64,000 bases of DNA from an uncultured Faecalibacterium sp. (GCA_934561555.1 CAKTGQ010000010.1:1-64000); one strand, 5' to 3'; shown: positions 16,665 to 25,376, numbered from the stretch's first letter. The notes: a model not told the origin generated them from the letters alone. Numbers and translations: made by a program.

Positions 16665-16886
16665 ATGAAAAAGACCTACAAGATCGAAGTGGACTGCGCC
16701 AACTGCGCCCAGAAGATGGAGGATGCCGCCAACACCGTAGCCGGTGTGGAAAAGGCGACCGTCAGCTTTATGACCCAGAAGATGAAGGTGGAGTTCGCCG
16801 AGGGTGCCGACCCCCACGCCACCATGGAGAACGTGCTGTCTGCCTGCAAGAAGGTAGAGGACGACTGCGAGATCTTTGATATCTGA
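16665..16886 (+). CDS. Heavy-metal-associated (HMA) domain protein
   Basis: 73 residues: MKKTYKIEVDCANCAQKM with the CxxC metal-binding pair at Cys11 and Cys14, then a ferredoxin-like beta-alpha-beta fold and acidic end. It is a free-standing version of the N-terminal domain usually fused to ZntA/CadA ATPases; the ATPase that follows lacks that domain. It probably delivers zinc or cadmium to the pump. It follows arsR by 41 bp and ends at an intrinsic terminator. Confidence 0.9.
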   Translation: MKKTYKIEVDCANCAQKMEDAANTVAGVEKATVSFMTQKMKVEFAEGADPHATMENVLSACKKVEDDCEIFDI

Positions 16887-16898
16887 TGTACGGCAAAG

Positions 16899-16931
16899 CT
16901 CTCTCGGTCGGTGCTGACCGGGAGAGTTTTT
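16899..16931 (+). terminator. Intrinsic terminator after the HMA gene
   Basis: CTCTCTCGGTC (16899-16909) pairs with GACCGGGAGAG (16916-16926), loop GGTGCT, then five T. It separates arsR-HMA from the ATPase, perhaps allowing partial read-through. Confidence 0.8.
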
Positions 16932-16932
16932 C

Positions 16933-17098
16933 TGTGGAAAAATCCGCCACTTTTCAACAATTTCCACCGGGTTTTCAACAGGCTTCGTGAGGAAAACGAA
17001 AAAGAAGCGTGGAAAAGTGCTTTTCTGCTGGAAAACTGTGTGGAAAACCCGGGTAAAACTGTGGAATAACCATTTTTTGCCGAAAAACTTGTGGAAAA
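16933..17098. repeat. Cluster of TGTGGAAAA (DnaA-box-like) motifs
   Basis: Exact TGTGGAAAA at 16933, 17039 and 17090; TGTGGAATAA at 17060; CGTGGAAAA at 17008; reverse-oriented TTTTCAACA at 16951 and 16972 and TTTCCACC at 16961. TGTGGATAA is the classical DnaA box on that strand. The roughly 200 bp between terminator and ATPase gene otherwise shows no promoter I can name. Confidence 0.45.
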
Positions 17099-17144
17099 CC
17101 ACCCGTTTTTCACCCGCTGCACCGCAAAACAAGGAGCGTTGCTT

Positions 17145-19028
17145 ATGAACAAGAAACAAAAAAAGACCCTTGAGCGCATCCTGATCGCCGTGGCGCTGGT
17201 GATCGTGCTCAAGCTTTTGCCCGCCTTGCCCATGCCGGTAGAGCTGGCGCTCTACTGCATCCCCTACCTTGTGGTGGGCTGGGACGTGCTGCGCAAGGCG
17301 CTGAAGGGCATCAAGAACCGCCAGCCCTTTGACGAGTGCTTCCTGATGGCAGTGGCCACCGTAGGCGCGTTTGCGCTGGGCGATTATGTGGAGGGCTGCG
17401 CCGTTATCATTTTCTACCAGATCGGTGAACTGTTCCAGAGCGTCGCTGTGGGCAAGAGCCGCCAGAGCATTGCCAGCCTGATGGATATCCGCCCGGACTA
17501 CGCCAACATCGAGGGCGAGGACGGCAAGCTGGAGCAGGTAGACCCGGATGATGTCGAGGTGGGCACCGTCATCGTGGTGCAGCCCGGCGAGCGGGTGCCC
17601 ATTGACGGCGTCATCGTGGAGGGCGCATCTGCCCTGAACACCGCCGCCCTGACCGGCGAGAGCCTGCCCCGGGACGTGAACGCCGGGGATGAGGTCATCA
17701 GCGGCTGCGTGAACATGACCGGCCTGCTGAAAGTGCGCACCACCAAGGAATTCGGCGAATCCACCGTTTCCAAAATTCTCGATCTGGTGGAAAATTCCAG
17801 CATGAAAAAGGCCCGGGCAGAAAACTTTATCACCCGCTTTGCCCGGGTGTACACCCCGGCTGTCTGCTACGGCGCACTGGCGCTGGCCCTTCTGCCGCCG
17901 GTGGTGCTGCTGCTTATGGGACAGCCTGCCCGCTTTGGCGATTGGGTCTACCGCGCTTTGACCTTCCTTGTCATCAGCTGCCCGTGCGCGCTGGTCATCT
18001 CCATTCCGCTGAGCTTCTTCGGCGGCATCGGCGGTGCTTCTTCCTGCGGTATCCTCATCAAAGGCTCTACCTATCTGGAAGAGCTTGCCAACACCGGCGT
18101 TGTGGTGTTCGATAAGACCGGCACCCTGACGCAGGGCACCTTTAAAGTCACCGGCATCCACCCCGCCGAGGGCGTGACCGACGCCGCACTGGTGGAAGCC
18201 GCTGCGCTGGCGGAAAGCTGGTCGAAGCACCCCATCTCCCTGAGCATCAAGGCCGCCTACGGCAAGCCCATCGACGCCGCCCGGGTCACGGACGTGCAGG
18301 AGCTGGGCGGTCATGGCGTGACCGCAAAGGTGGACGGCAAGACCGTTGCCGCCGGTAACGCCCGCCTGATGGAAAAGCTGGGCATCACCGTGCCCGCCGT
18401 GGAGGGCGTGGGTACCATCGTCCATGTGGCGGTGGAGGGCAGCTATGCAGGTTATCTGCTGATTTCGGACGTGGTAAAGCCCCACAGCGCCGATGCCATC
18501 CGCGCTTTGAAAGCTTCCGGCGTGCGCAAGACGGTCATGCTGACCGGCGATGCACAGCCGGTGGCACAGGCGGTAGCGCAGCAGCTGGATCTGGACGAAT
18601 ACCACGCCGGTCTTTTGCCCGGCGACAAGGTGGACCAGATTGAAAAGCTGCTTGCCGCAAAGCAGCCCAAGGAAAACCTTGCCTTTGTGGGTGACGGCAT
18701 CAACGATGCACCGGTGCTTTCCCGCGCAGACGTGGGCATCGCCATGGGTGCACTGGGCTCGGACGCCGCCATCGAGGCCGCAGACGTGGTGCTGATGGAC
18801 GACGACCCCGCCAAAATCGCGCTGGCCATGCGCATCGCCCGCCGCACCCTGCGCATCGTGCACCAGAACATCGTGTTCGCGCTGGGCATCAAGGCGCTGT
18901 GCCTGCTGCTGGGTGCACTGGGCATTGCCGGAATGTGGGCAGCCATCTTTGCAGACGTGGGCGTGATGGTCATTGCGGTGCTCAACGCCACCCGCGCCCT
19001 GTATACCAAGGACCTGACCAAAAACTGA
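17145..19028 (+). CDS. P1B-type heavy-metal ATPase (zinc/cadmium/lead class)
   Basis: A 627-residue membrane pump exporting soft divalent metals at the expense of ATP. Landmarks: actuator TGES (170-173), membrane CPC (279-281), phosphorylation DKTGT (323-327), His-Pro of the nucleotide domain (362-363), GDGINDAP (516-523) and Asp604 in the last membrane region (FADVGVMVIAVLNATR), which corresponds to the zinc-selectivity aspartate of ZntA. There is no N-terminal HMA domain; that role falls to the preceding small protein. ATG 17145 has AAGGAG 9 nt upstream; an earlier in-frame ATG lies in the TGTGGAAAA region. Genetic context with a zinc-site ArsR supports zinc efflux. Confidence 0.93.
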   Translation: MNKKQKKTLERILIAVALVIVLKLLPALPMPVELALYCIPYLVVGWDVLRKALKGIKNRQPFDECFLMAVATVGAFALGDYVEGCAVIIFYQIGELFQSVAVGKSRQSIASLMDIRPDYANIEGEDGKLEQVDPDDVEVGTVIVVQPGERVPIDGVIVEGASALNTAALTGESLPRDVNAGDEVISGCVNMTGLLKVRTTKEFGESTVSKILDLVENSSMKKARAENFITRFARVYTPAVCYGALALALLPPVVLLLMGQPARFGDWVYRALTFLVISCPCALVISIPLSFFGGIGGASSCGILIKGSTYLEELANTGVVVFDKTGTLTQGTFKVTGIHPAEGVTDAALVEAAALAESWSKHPISLSIKAAYGKPIDAARVTDVQELGGHGVTAKVDGKTVAAGNARLMEKLGITVPAVEGVGTIVHVAVEGSYAGYLLISDVVKPHSADAIRALKASGVRKTVMLTGDAQPVAQAVAQQLDLDEYHAGLLPGDKVDQIEKLLAAKQPKENLAFVGDGINDAPVLSRADVGIAMGALGSDAAIEAADVVLMDDDPAKIALAMRIARRTLRIVHQNIVFALGIKALCLLLGALGIAGMWAAIFADVGVMVIAVLNATRALYTKDLTKN

Positions 19029-19041
19029 CATAAATGCAAAA

Positions 19042-19079
19042 CAGCCAGACCGGCAGTGCCGGTCTGGCTGTTGTTGTTT
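19042..19079. terminator. Bidirectional terminator between the ATPase and mtnN
   Basis: CAGCCAGACCGG (19042-19053) pairs perfectly with CCGGTCTGGCTG (19059-19070), loop CAGTG, followed by TTGTTGTTT; the other strand ends in TTTTG. It can serve both convergent genes. Confidence 0.85.
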
Positions 19080-19087
19080 CAGGAAGC

Positions 19088-19771
19088 TTACAGCTTTTCC
19101 ACCATTGCTGCCACGATCTTGGTGGCGGTGGCGACATACTCCCCGATGGAGAACTTTTTCACTACCAGAACTTCGTGACCATCCTCGTCGGCGTTGTCGC
19201 TCATGGCGCGCAGGATGACGCAGGGCACGCCGTTCTTGGCGGCGATCTGACTTACCGCAGCACCCTCCATCTCTACGCAGTCCGGGGCGCACTTGGCCTC
19301 AATGGCGGCTTTCGTCTCGCTGTCGCCCACGAACAGATCACCGGTGGCGATCTTGCCCACAAGCGCCTTGACCCCGGCTTCGGCGCAGGCGGCCTCGGCG
19401 GCGGCGATCAGTTCCGGGTCGCCGGTGTATTCCTTCAGGAACGGCGGGTTCTGGCAGATCATATCCAGCTGGGCGTCGTGGTACAGCACCGTTTTGCCGA
19501 TGACCACATCGCCGATGCCGATCTTGCTGGTCATGTTGCCCGCAATACCGGAGAAGATGATCTTCTCCGCGCCAAACTTGGTGATGAGCACCTGCGTGGT
19601 GGCGGCGGCGTTGGCCTTGCCCATACCGGCGCAGCACACCACCACCTGCTTGCCGGCCAGCGTACCCTTGTGGTACTCCACGCCGCCGTAGGGCTCAACG
19701 GTGACATTTTCCAGCTTTGCACACAGCTGGTCTACTTCATCGGGCATAGCGCCCATAATACCAAAGATCAT
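19088..19771 (-). CDS. mtnN: 5'-methylthioadenosine/S-adenosylhomocysteine nucleosidase
   Basis: A 227-residue cytosolic hydrolase releasing adenine from MTA and SAH, in the SAM recycling and quorum-signal pathway. Catalytic Glu12 (GAMPDEVDQL), the FSGIAGNM motif (73-80), substrate-binding VEMEGAA (166-172) and the general-acid Asp192 (RAMSDNAD) are present. AAGGAG lies 6 nt before the ATG. It stands alone between a terminator and a family B repeat. Confidence 0.95.
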   Translation of the reverse strand: MIFGIMGAMPDEVDQLCAKLENVTVEPYGGVEYHKGTLAGKQVVVCCAGMGKANAAATTQVLITKFGAEKIIFSGIAGNMTSKIGIGDVVIGKTVLYHDAQLDMICQNPPFLKEYTGDPELIAAAEAACAEAGVKALVGKIATGDLFVGDSETKAAIEAKCAPDCVEMEGAAVSQIAAKNGVPCVILRAMSDNADEDGHEVLVVKKFSIGEYVATATKIVAAMVEKL

Positions 19772-19814
19772 GGTGGACTCCTTTTATAGTGAGTATGCTT
19801 TTTTCAGCGGCCTC

Positions 19815-20018
19815 GCCCTCTCCGTCATCGCTGCGCGATGCCACACTCCCCCTTTTGTCGCTGCGCGACATCTTCCCCCGGAGCGGGGGAAGTCTTTCCT
19901 CAAAGGGAGAGGCAAGAGCACTGCCAAGAGCTTTCTTGTTTCTCCTGACACTTTAGTGATGAACTTTACGGCTTGGCTCTCCCTTCGGGAGAGCTGGCGC
20001 GGGAGCGCCTGAGAGGGC
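19815..20018. repeat. Family B element
   Basis: CCCTCTCCGTC...CTGAGAGGG ends with inner hairpins ATCGC-TGC-GCGAT, GTCGC-TGC-GCGAC, CTTCCCCCGGAGCGGGGGAAG, GGAGAG/CTCTCC and GGCGC-GGGA-GCGCC. Fills the mtnN-ychF gap. Confidence 0.75.
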
Positions 20019-20026
20019 GAATTTCT

Positions 20027-21160
20027 TTAAACATTAAACAGGAACTCGATGACATCGCCATCGTGCACAACGTACTCCTTGCCCTCGGTGCGCTGCAGGC
20101 CCTTGGCCTTGACGGCGGCGTAGTCGAAGTTGTTGGCTTCCAAATCGTTGTAGCCGATGACGCTGGCGCGGATGAAGCCGCGCTCGAAGTCGCTGTGGAT
20201 CTTACCGGCAGCCTGCGGAGCCTTGGTGCCCTTGCGGATGGTCCATGCGCGGCACTCCTTCTTACCGTCGGTCAGGAAGGAGATCAGACCCAGCAGGTCG
20301 TAGCTGGCGGTGATGAGGTTGTCCAGACCGCTGGCTTCGATGCCCATCTCGGCCAGAAACGCCTTCTTTTCCTCGGGGCTGTAATCCGCGATATCCTCCT
20401 CGGTCTTGGCGCAGATGGGAATGTAACGGGCGTCCTCCTCCTTGGCGCGGGTAGCCACCAGCGGGACGTACTTGTTGTTCTCGATGCCCTCCATCAGGTC
20501 ATCCTCGCCCACGTTGCAGGCGTACAGCACCGGCTTTGCGCTCAGCAGACCCATCTCGTGCAGCACGGTCTGCTGCTCGGTGTCGGCGGGGTCAAAATCG
20601 AAGCTGCGGGCGGGCTTGCCGGTGCTCAGATGGTCGGCCAGCTGCTGCAGCCAAGCGGCCTCGGCGGCTGCGCCCTTGTTGTTGCCGCTCTTGGCAGCCT
20701 TTGCCATGCGGCCTGCGCGGTTCTGCACCACCTCAAGGTCGGAGAGGATCAGCTCGTAGTCGATGGCTTCAATATCGGCAATGGGGTCCACGGCCTCGGC
20801 CTTGGTCACGTCCTCCACCACATGGATGATGTTGTCATCGTCAAAGCAGCGCACAACGTGCACGATGGCGTCGCACTCGCGGATATGGCCAAGGAACTTG
20901 TTGCCAAGGCCGGCGCCCTGACTTGCGCCCTTCACCAGACCTGCAATGTCCACGAACTCCACGATGGCGGGGGTCTTTTTGTTGGTCTGCCAGATCTCGG
21001 CCAGCTTGTCCAGCCGCTTGTCCGGCACCGCCACGATGCCGGAGTTCGGCTCGATGGTGCAGAAGGGATAGTTTGCAGCCTCCGCGTTCTTGGTGGAGGT
21101 GATGGCGTTGAACAGAGTGGACTTGCCCACGTTGGGCAGGCCGACGATACCTAACTTCAT
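20027..21160 (-). CDS. ychF: Redox-regulated P-loop ATPase YchF (OLA1 family)
   Basis: 377 residues. Walker [10 protein letters not shown] (7-15), the switch [10 protein letters not shown] near 70, an NVGED element where Ras-like GTPases have NKxD (explaining ATP preference), and a C-terminal TGS domain ([12 protein letters not shown] ... [14 protein letters not shown]). YchF binds ribosomes and influences oxidative stress response and translation at UUG starts. The start at 21160 follows AAGGAG at 8 nt; an extra 14 codons upstream are in frame but unlikely. Confidence 0.95.
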   Translation of the reverse strand: MKLGIVGLPNVGKSTLFNAITSTKNAEAANYPFCTIEPNSGIVAVPDKRLDKLAEIWQTNKKTPAIVEFVDIAGLVKGASQGAGLGNKFLGHIRECDAIVHVVRCFDDDNIIHVVEDVTKAEAVDPIADIEAIDYELILSDLEVVQNRAGRMAKAAKSGNNKGAAAEAAWLQQLADHLSTGKPARSFDFDPADTEQQTVLHEMGLLSAKPVLYACNVGEDDLMEGIENNKYVPLVATRAKEEDARYIPICAKTEEDIADYSPEEKKAFLAEMGIEASGLDNLITASYDLLGLISFLTDGKKECRAWTIRKGTKAPQAAGKIHSDFERGFIRASVIGYNDLEANNFDYAAVKAKGLQRTEGKEYVVHDGDVIEFLFNV

Positions 21161-21278
21161 ATAAAATACGCTCCTTACACGTTTTTTGGCATAACGATAC
21201 ATCTACCATTATACGCGATGAACCCCGCCAGCGCAAGGGGGAGGGGCTATCTTGCATAGAAATCAATTTTCCTCTAAA

Positions 21279-21412
21279 GGCTTCCCCCGGTCGGGGGAAG
21301 CTGTCACCGCAGGTGACTGATGAGGGCGCAGGCAAGCGGCAGCTTGTGGGAAATCACCCCTCATCCGTCTGCTCACCGTGTTCGCAGCCACCTTCCCCCC
21401 AAGGGGTGAAGG
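21279..21412. repeat. Family B element (CCCTCATC variant)
   Basis: CTTCCCCCGGTCGGGGGAAG, GTCACC-GCA-GGTGAC, GATGAGGG / CCCTCATCCGTC and CCACCTTCCCCCC; arranged as at 8149-8281 but with inner order changed. Confidence 0.65.
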
Positions 21413-21452
21413 CTTTGACTCCGAGTCAAGCTGCAAAAATGGATTTCCGGGG

Positions 21453-22349
21453 CTATCTTGAATAAGGAATCCTGAAATAATCCATGACTGCTTTGAATTG
21501 ATCCTGCGCGGTCAGGCAGGTATCCAGCAAATACCCGCGTTCGGTTTTCCACTCGTGCAGACCTCGATAGTAGAACATTTTGAGGTCATCCGTAATAATA
21601 AACGGCACGATGTTGTTCCGCAGACACTCCTTGAAGAGCAGAAGCCGTCCGACACGCCCATTTCCATCCTGAAACGGATGGATGGATTCAAAGGCGTAGT
21701 GAAATTCCAGCAGGTCTTCCAGCGACTTGGCAGAAATTTGATTGTACGCAGATAAAAGCTCTTTCATTTGCGGGGCAACCAGTTCCGGTGCGGTGGTACT
21801 TCTGCCGCCGACCTCGTTCGGGAGCTTTTTATATTCACCGACAGCGAACCAGTCTTTGCGGGAATCGCTGGTGCCGCTTTTCAGGGTAAGGTGCAGCTTT
21901 TTGATAAACGCTTCGCTGATAGGTTTCTTTGCCTCCCGGATGACAAGGTCAATGCACTTGAAGTGATTGGCTGTTTCGACCACATCATCCACATTGACAA
22001 CACCGTTTTCCATGCCGATGGTATTGGTTTCATAGATATATCGTGTCTGGTCATGGGTCAGGCGGCTGCCCTCGATGTGGTTGGAGTTATAGGTGAGGTC
22101 GATCTGGATTTTGTGGTAGATGCCACCCTTGACTTGCCCGTTCATCTCGTCCTGCAAAACATCCAGCAGGGTGCGGGGCGCTTCCGGCTTTTTATTGGTG
22201 CGCGCCGGGCGCTTGGCATCCTGCGGAATATTCCACGTCTTGCCGGTAAGCACTGCGCCCGGGATCTTGCCGGCAGCACAGTAGTTGCGGACAGTCCGTT
22301 CTGAAATATTCCATAATTTTGCCGTATCAGCGACAGAATGGTACTTCAT
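21453..22349 (-). CDS. HTH-Fic protein, putative self-inhibited AMP transferase
   Basis: 298 residues combining an N-terminal helix-turn-helix (about 1-48, KYHSVADTAKLWNISERTV, excisionase/MerR-like) with a Fic domain. The catalytic loop is HPFQDGNGRVGR (224-235), complete for AMPylation. An inhibitory-helix motif S-x3-E-G (Ser89, Glu93, Gly94) precedes the Fic core, so this is a class II Fic held off in cis. The flap region and an N-terminal DUF4172-like helix bundle lie between. GGAGG lies 9 nt before the ATG. Its promoter contains one arm of a perfect 14-bp inverted repeat, suggesting that its own HTH represses it. Target protein unknown. Confidence 0.9.
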   Translation of the reverse strand: MKYHSVADTAKLWNISERTVRNYCAAGKIPGAVLTGKTWNIPQDAKRPARTNKKPEAPRTLLDVLQDEMNGQVKGGIYHKIQIDLTYNSNHIEGSRLTHDQTRYIYETNTIGMENGVVNVDDVVETANHFKCIDLVIREAKKPISEAFIKKLHLTLKSGTSDSRKDWFAVGEYKKLPNEVGGRSTTAPELVAPQMKELLSAYNQISAKSLEDLLEFHYAFESIHPFQDGNGRVGRLLLFKECLRNNIVPFIITDDLKMFYYRGLHEWKTERGYLLDTCLTAQDQFKAVMDYFRIPYSR

Positions 22350-22371
22350 GAAAACACCTCCCAGTAAAGTG

Positions 22372-22400
22372 ATTATACCATTTTATCGGCAAGAAATCAA
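22372..22400 (-). promoter_or_regulatory. fic promoter
   Basis: Minus strand: -35 TTGATT (22400-22395), 17-bp spacer, -10 TATAAT (22377-22372). The spacer and -35 are covered by the right-hand inverted-repeat arm at 22384-22397. Confidence 0.75.
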
Positions 22401-22437
22401 ATTTCGAGGGCGGCGGCGCGAACATTTCTTGCCGATA
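22384..22437. promoter_or_regulatory. Perfect 14-bp inverted repeat, candidate Fic-HTH operator
   Basis: TATCGGCAAGAAAT (22384-22397) and ATTTCTTGCCGATA (22424-22437), 26 bp apart. One arm occludes the fic -35/spacer. Two distant identical arms suit a dimer bound to spaced sites or a DNA loop. Confidence 0.6.
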
Positions 22438-22602
22438 GTGTTGCTGCACGGCTGCTGCGCGGACAGAAATGTGAAAAAAACTACACTTCCTTCTTTATTT
22501 TGTCATAACTGTCCCGTATAATAGAAAGGAAAGAGACTGCCAAAATGCCCGGAAGGGCTGCAAATACAACAAAAACCTGCATAAAAGGGGAGGAAAACAC
22601 TT

Positions 22603-23301
22603 ATGGCAAACGAAAAGATCCTTGTGGTGGACGACGACGCCAACATCTGCGAGCTGCTGCGGCTTTACCTGACCAAGGAGGGCTATCAGGTCACGGTGGC
22701 AAACGATGGCGAAGAGGGACTGGAAAAGTTCAACGCCGTCAAGCCGGACATGGTGCTGCTGGACGTGATGATGCCCCGCATGGACGGTCTTGAGGTCTGC
22801 CGCCGCATCCGCAAGGCGGGCAACACCCCCGTGATGATGCTTACCGCCAAGGGCGAGACCTTCGACAAGGTGCTGGGTCTGGAACTGGGCGCGGACGATT
22901 ACATGGTAAAGCCCTTTGACGCAAAAGAGGTGGTGGCGCGCATCAAGGCGGTGCTGCGCCGCTGCCAGACGACCTCCGCTGCCGCCGAGAGCACCGAGGG
23001 CGTCATTGAGTTTGATAACCTGCGGCTGGATATGAACAGCTACGAGCTGCGGGTCAAGGGCAAGGTGGTGGAAGCTCCCCCCAAGGAGCTGGAACTGCTG
23101 AACTGTCTGGCCTCCCACCCCAACCGCGTGTACACCCGCGACCAGCTGCTGGACGAGGTATGGGGTTTTGAATACTACGGCGACAGCCGCACCATTGATG
23201 TCCACGTCAAGCGCCTGCGCGAAAAGCTGGCCGGTGCTTCCGATAAGTGGGAGCTGAAAACCGTCTGGGGCGTGGGCTATAAGTTCGAGGTGCGTCAGTA
23301 A
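22603..23301 (+). CDS. OmpR/PhoB-family response regulator
   Basis: 232 residues: receiver domain with acidic pocket Asp10-Asp12, phosphoacceptor Asp54 (VLLDVMMP), Thr82 and Lys104 (VKPF), then a winged-helix DNA-binding domain (about 130-230, SRTIDVHVKRLREKL). A TATAAT hexamer at 22517-22522 is a likely -10. GGGGAGG lies 9 nt before the ATG. The stop overlaps the kinase start by one base (TAATG), typical of coupled two-component pairs. Regulon unknown. Confidence 0.95.
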   Translation: MANEKILVVDDDANICELLRLYLTKEGYQVTVANDGEEGLEKFNAVKPDMVLLDVMMPRMDGLEVCRRIRKAGNTPVMMLTAKGETFDKVLGLELGADDYMVKPFDAKEVVARIKAVLRRCQTTSAAAESTEGVIEFDNLRLDMNSYELRVKGKVVEAPPKELELLNCLASHPNRVYTRDQLLDEVWGFEYYGDSRTIDVHVKRLREKLAGASDKWELKTVWGVGYKFEVRQ

Positions 23302-24830
23302 TGCGTAAAAGTATCTCCACAGCCTTTTTCTCCATGGTGTCCACCCTGATGGTGCTGGGCATCGTGCTGATGGGCTGCTCGGAGTGGGTGCTGTTCAAGA
23401 GCTATTTTGCGAAGGATCGCTATGAAACGCTGGATCAGGTAGTGAACGTTGCCAAGCGCACTGCGGAGTATCTGGTAAACAGCGGGACTATGCCGCAGGG
23501 CGCAGAGCTGGATGCATTGAACACCAAGTTGGAGATCATCGGCGAGAGCGCCGAGGCGTATCTGTTCTTCACGGACGGACAGGGTAATGTGCTCATCGCT
23601 TCCGACCCGGCAAAGCTTACCACCGGCACCGTGCCGCTGGATATCTGCCAGCGCGCCAACGCAGTGGCAGACCCGGACGCCCGGCACTACCACGCTTTCA
23701 GCGACTTGGGCGGCGCACTGACCGAAAAAAGCTATATCTCGGTGGTGCAGACCACGGATGCGCAGAGTCCGGTCTGCGGCTGGCTGTTTTTGTGCTCCTC
23801 CGGCGCACAGCTTACCGACTTCAAGCAGCAGTTCTGGTCGAACTTCCTCATGTCCGCCTGCGTGATGCTGCTGTGCGCCAGCGTGCTGACCCGCCTGTTG
23901 ATGCGTCAGCTCACCGACCCGCTGCAAAAAGTCACCGATGCAGCCCAGCGCTTTGGCGGCGGCGACCTCTCCGTCCGCGTGGAGGGCGTGGAGGGCGATG
24001 GTGAGGTGGCAGACCTTGCCCGCACCTTTAACCAGATGGCAGAGAACATCCAGTCCAACGACAACTCCCGGGGACAGTTCATGGGCAACATCGCCCACGA
24101 GCTGCGCACCCCCATGACCACCATCAAGGGCTTTGTGGACGGCATTCTGGACGGCACCATCCCGCCCGAGATGCAGAACCACTATCTGCAGCTGGTCAGC
24201 GAGGAGACCGGGCGTCTGGCGCGGCTCATCCAGAATATGCTGGATCTTTCCAAGCTGGAAAGCGGGGAGTATCAGGTGAACGCCCGGATGTTCAATATCT
24301 GGGAGACTCTGACCGGCGTGGCGCTGGCGGCAGAGCAGCGCATCAACGACGGCATGATCGAGCTGGAAGGCCTGACCATGGACGAAAAGGTGCTGGTCTA
24401 CGCCGACCCCGACCTGATCCATCAGGTGGCATATAATCTGCTGGACAACGCCATCAAGTTCACCCCGGCGGGCGGCACCATCCGCTTCAGCGTGGAAAAG
24501 CTTGGCCCCGAGGCCGAGATCTCCATCTGGAACTCCGGGCAGGGCATCAGCCCGGAGGCGCTGCCCTATGTGTTCGAGCGGTTCTACAAGGAGGACCGCT
24601 CCCGCGGCCTGCACGCCCGCGGCTCCGGCCTTGGGCTGAACATCTGCAAGGTGCTGGTCAATCTAGCCGGCGGGCAGATCCGCGTGGAGAGCCAGCAGGG
24701 CGAGTGGTGCCGCTTTGTGTTCACCCTGCCCACCTGTTCCCCCAACCCCGGCGGCATGAAGCGCCTGCCGGACGCCGCCGGTCAGCCCGGCGCGGTGGAG
24801 GACCCCGCCAGCATGAAGCCGGTAGAATAA
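23301..24830 (+). CDS. Sensor histidine kinase, HAMP type
   Basis: 509 residues: membrane helix about 8-33, an extracytoplasmic sensor of about 140 residues, second membrane helix about 178-200, HAMP linker, HisKA with phosphoacceptor His266 (GNIAHELRTPMTT), and HATPase with N box YNLLDNAIKF and G boxes GSGLGLNIC. A short acidic proline-rich tail follows. The periplasmic part resembles dCache/PAS-like sensors (AEAYLFFTDGQGNVLIAS) but its ligand is unknown. It pairs with the upstream regulator. Confidence 0.93.
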   Translation: MRKSISTAFFSMVSTLMVLGIVLMGCSEWVLFKSYFAKDRYETLDQVVNVAKRTAEYLVNSGTMPQGAELDALNTKLEIIGESAEAYLFFTDGQGNVLIASDPAKLTTGTVPLDICQRANAVADPDARHYHAFSDLGGALTEKSYISVVQTTDAQSPVCGWLFLCSSGAQLTDFKQQFWSNFLMSACVMLLCASVLTRLLMRQLTDPLQKVTDAAQRFGGGDLSVRVEGVEGDGEVADLARTFNQMAENIQSNDNSRGQFMGNIAHELRTPMTTIKGFVDGILDGTIPPEMQNHYLQLVSEETGRLARLIQNMLDLSKLESGEYQVNARMFNIWETLTGVALAAEQRINDGMIELEGLTMDEKVLVYADPDLIHQVAYNLLDNAIKFTPAGGTIRFSVEKLGPEAEISIWNSGQGISPEALPYVFERFYKEDRSRGLHARGSGLGLNICKVLVNLAGGQIRVESQQGEWCRFVFTLPTCSPNPGGMKRLPDAAGQPGAVEDPASMKPVE

Positions 24831-24836
24831 GACCCC

Positions 24837-24871
24837 GCAGCCAGACTGCCCCGCCCGGGCGGTCTGGCTGC
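24837..24871 (+). terminator. Terminator after the two-component operon
   Basis: GCAGCCAGAC pairs with GTCTGGCTGC across a GC-rich loop, followed by TTTGGCGTTTTT. Confidence 0.75.
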
Positions 24872-24883
24872 TTTGGCGTTTTT

Positions 24884-25195
24884 GCCCTCTCAGGCGCTCC
24901 CGCGCCAGATTCCCCCTTTTGTCGCTGCGCGACATCTTCCCCCGGAGCGGGGGAAGTCTTTCCTCAAAGGGGGAGCCAAGCCGTTAGCCTCGATGCTAAA
25001 GCACTAGGTATAACGAGAAAGCTTCCGGCAGTGCTCTTGGCTCTCCCGTTGGGAGAGCTGTCACCGAAGGTGACTGAGAGGGCGCACGCTGTCAGCCCTG
25101 TTGCTAAAGTATCAGGCGCAATGAGAAACTTTCCGGGTGCGCCAGAGGCTCCCCCCTCGGGGGAGCTGGCATCGCGCAGCGATGACGGAGAGGGT
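24884..25195. repeat. Long family B array
   Basis: Two to three family B modules in a row: CCCTCTCAGGCGCTCC start, GTCGC-TGC-GCGAC, CTTCCCCCGGAGCGGGGGAAG, GTCACC-GAA-GGTGAC followed by TGAGAGGG, then a further module with CTCCCCCCTCGGGGGAG and CATCGC-GCA-GCGATG ending GGAGAGGG. The A/T-richer internal segment (GCTAAAG..AT.AGG..TAA.GAGAAA) occurs twice. Confidence 0.75.
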
Positions 25196-25284
25196 TCGTT
25201 CCCCCGCTCAAGATAACGCCGCAGCCCGCCTTATGGACTTTTTGCGCTATTTACGACTTTTCGGTGAAAAAAACAGCTGCGGGT

Positions 25285-25313
25285 TTGATTTTTTGGCCGT
25301 TTTCATGTAAACT
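25285..25313 (+). promoter_or_regulatory. Promoter of the rpe-rnf-like operon
   Basis: -35 TTGATT (25285-25290), 17-bp spacer, -10 TAAACT (25308-25313). A leader of about 95 nt follows. Confidence 0.65.
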
Positions 25314-25322
25314 AAAGAATAA

Positions 25323-25376
25323 CCATGCCCGCGTGTTCTTCGGGTGGGAAAAGCCCGCAAAACACGCAACGCATGG
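25323..25376 (+). ncRNA. Structured leader RNA of rpe
   Basis: Three nested stems: CCATGC/GCATGG (25323-25328 with 25371-25376), GCGTGTT/AACACGC (25331-25337 with 25361-25367) and CGGG/CCCG (25341-25344 with 25354-25357), loop TGGGAAAAG. No T run follows, so any control would be translational. It matches no riboswitch I know. Confidence 0.45.

Noticed and set aside
16933..17098. Chromosomal origin of replication
   Set aside because: DnaA-box-like motifs are clustered, but dnaA, dnaN and other origin genes are absent and the boxes are imperfect; a titration or regulatory site is more likely.
24884..25195. Possible CRISPR array because of tandem palindromic modules
   Set aside because: Modules differ in length, there are no uniform spacers, and the same modules are scattered across the window; no cas genes are present.
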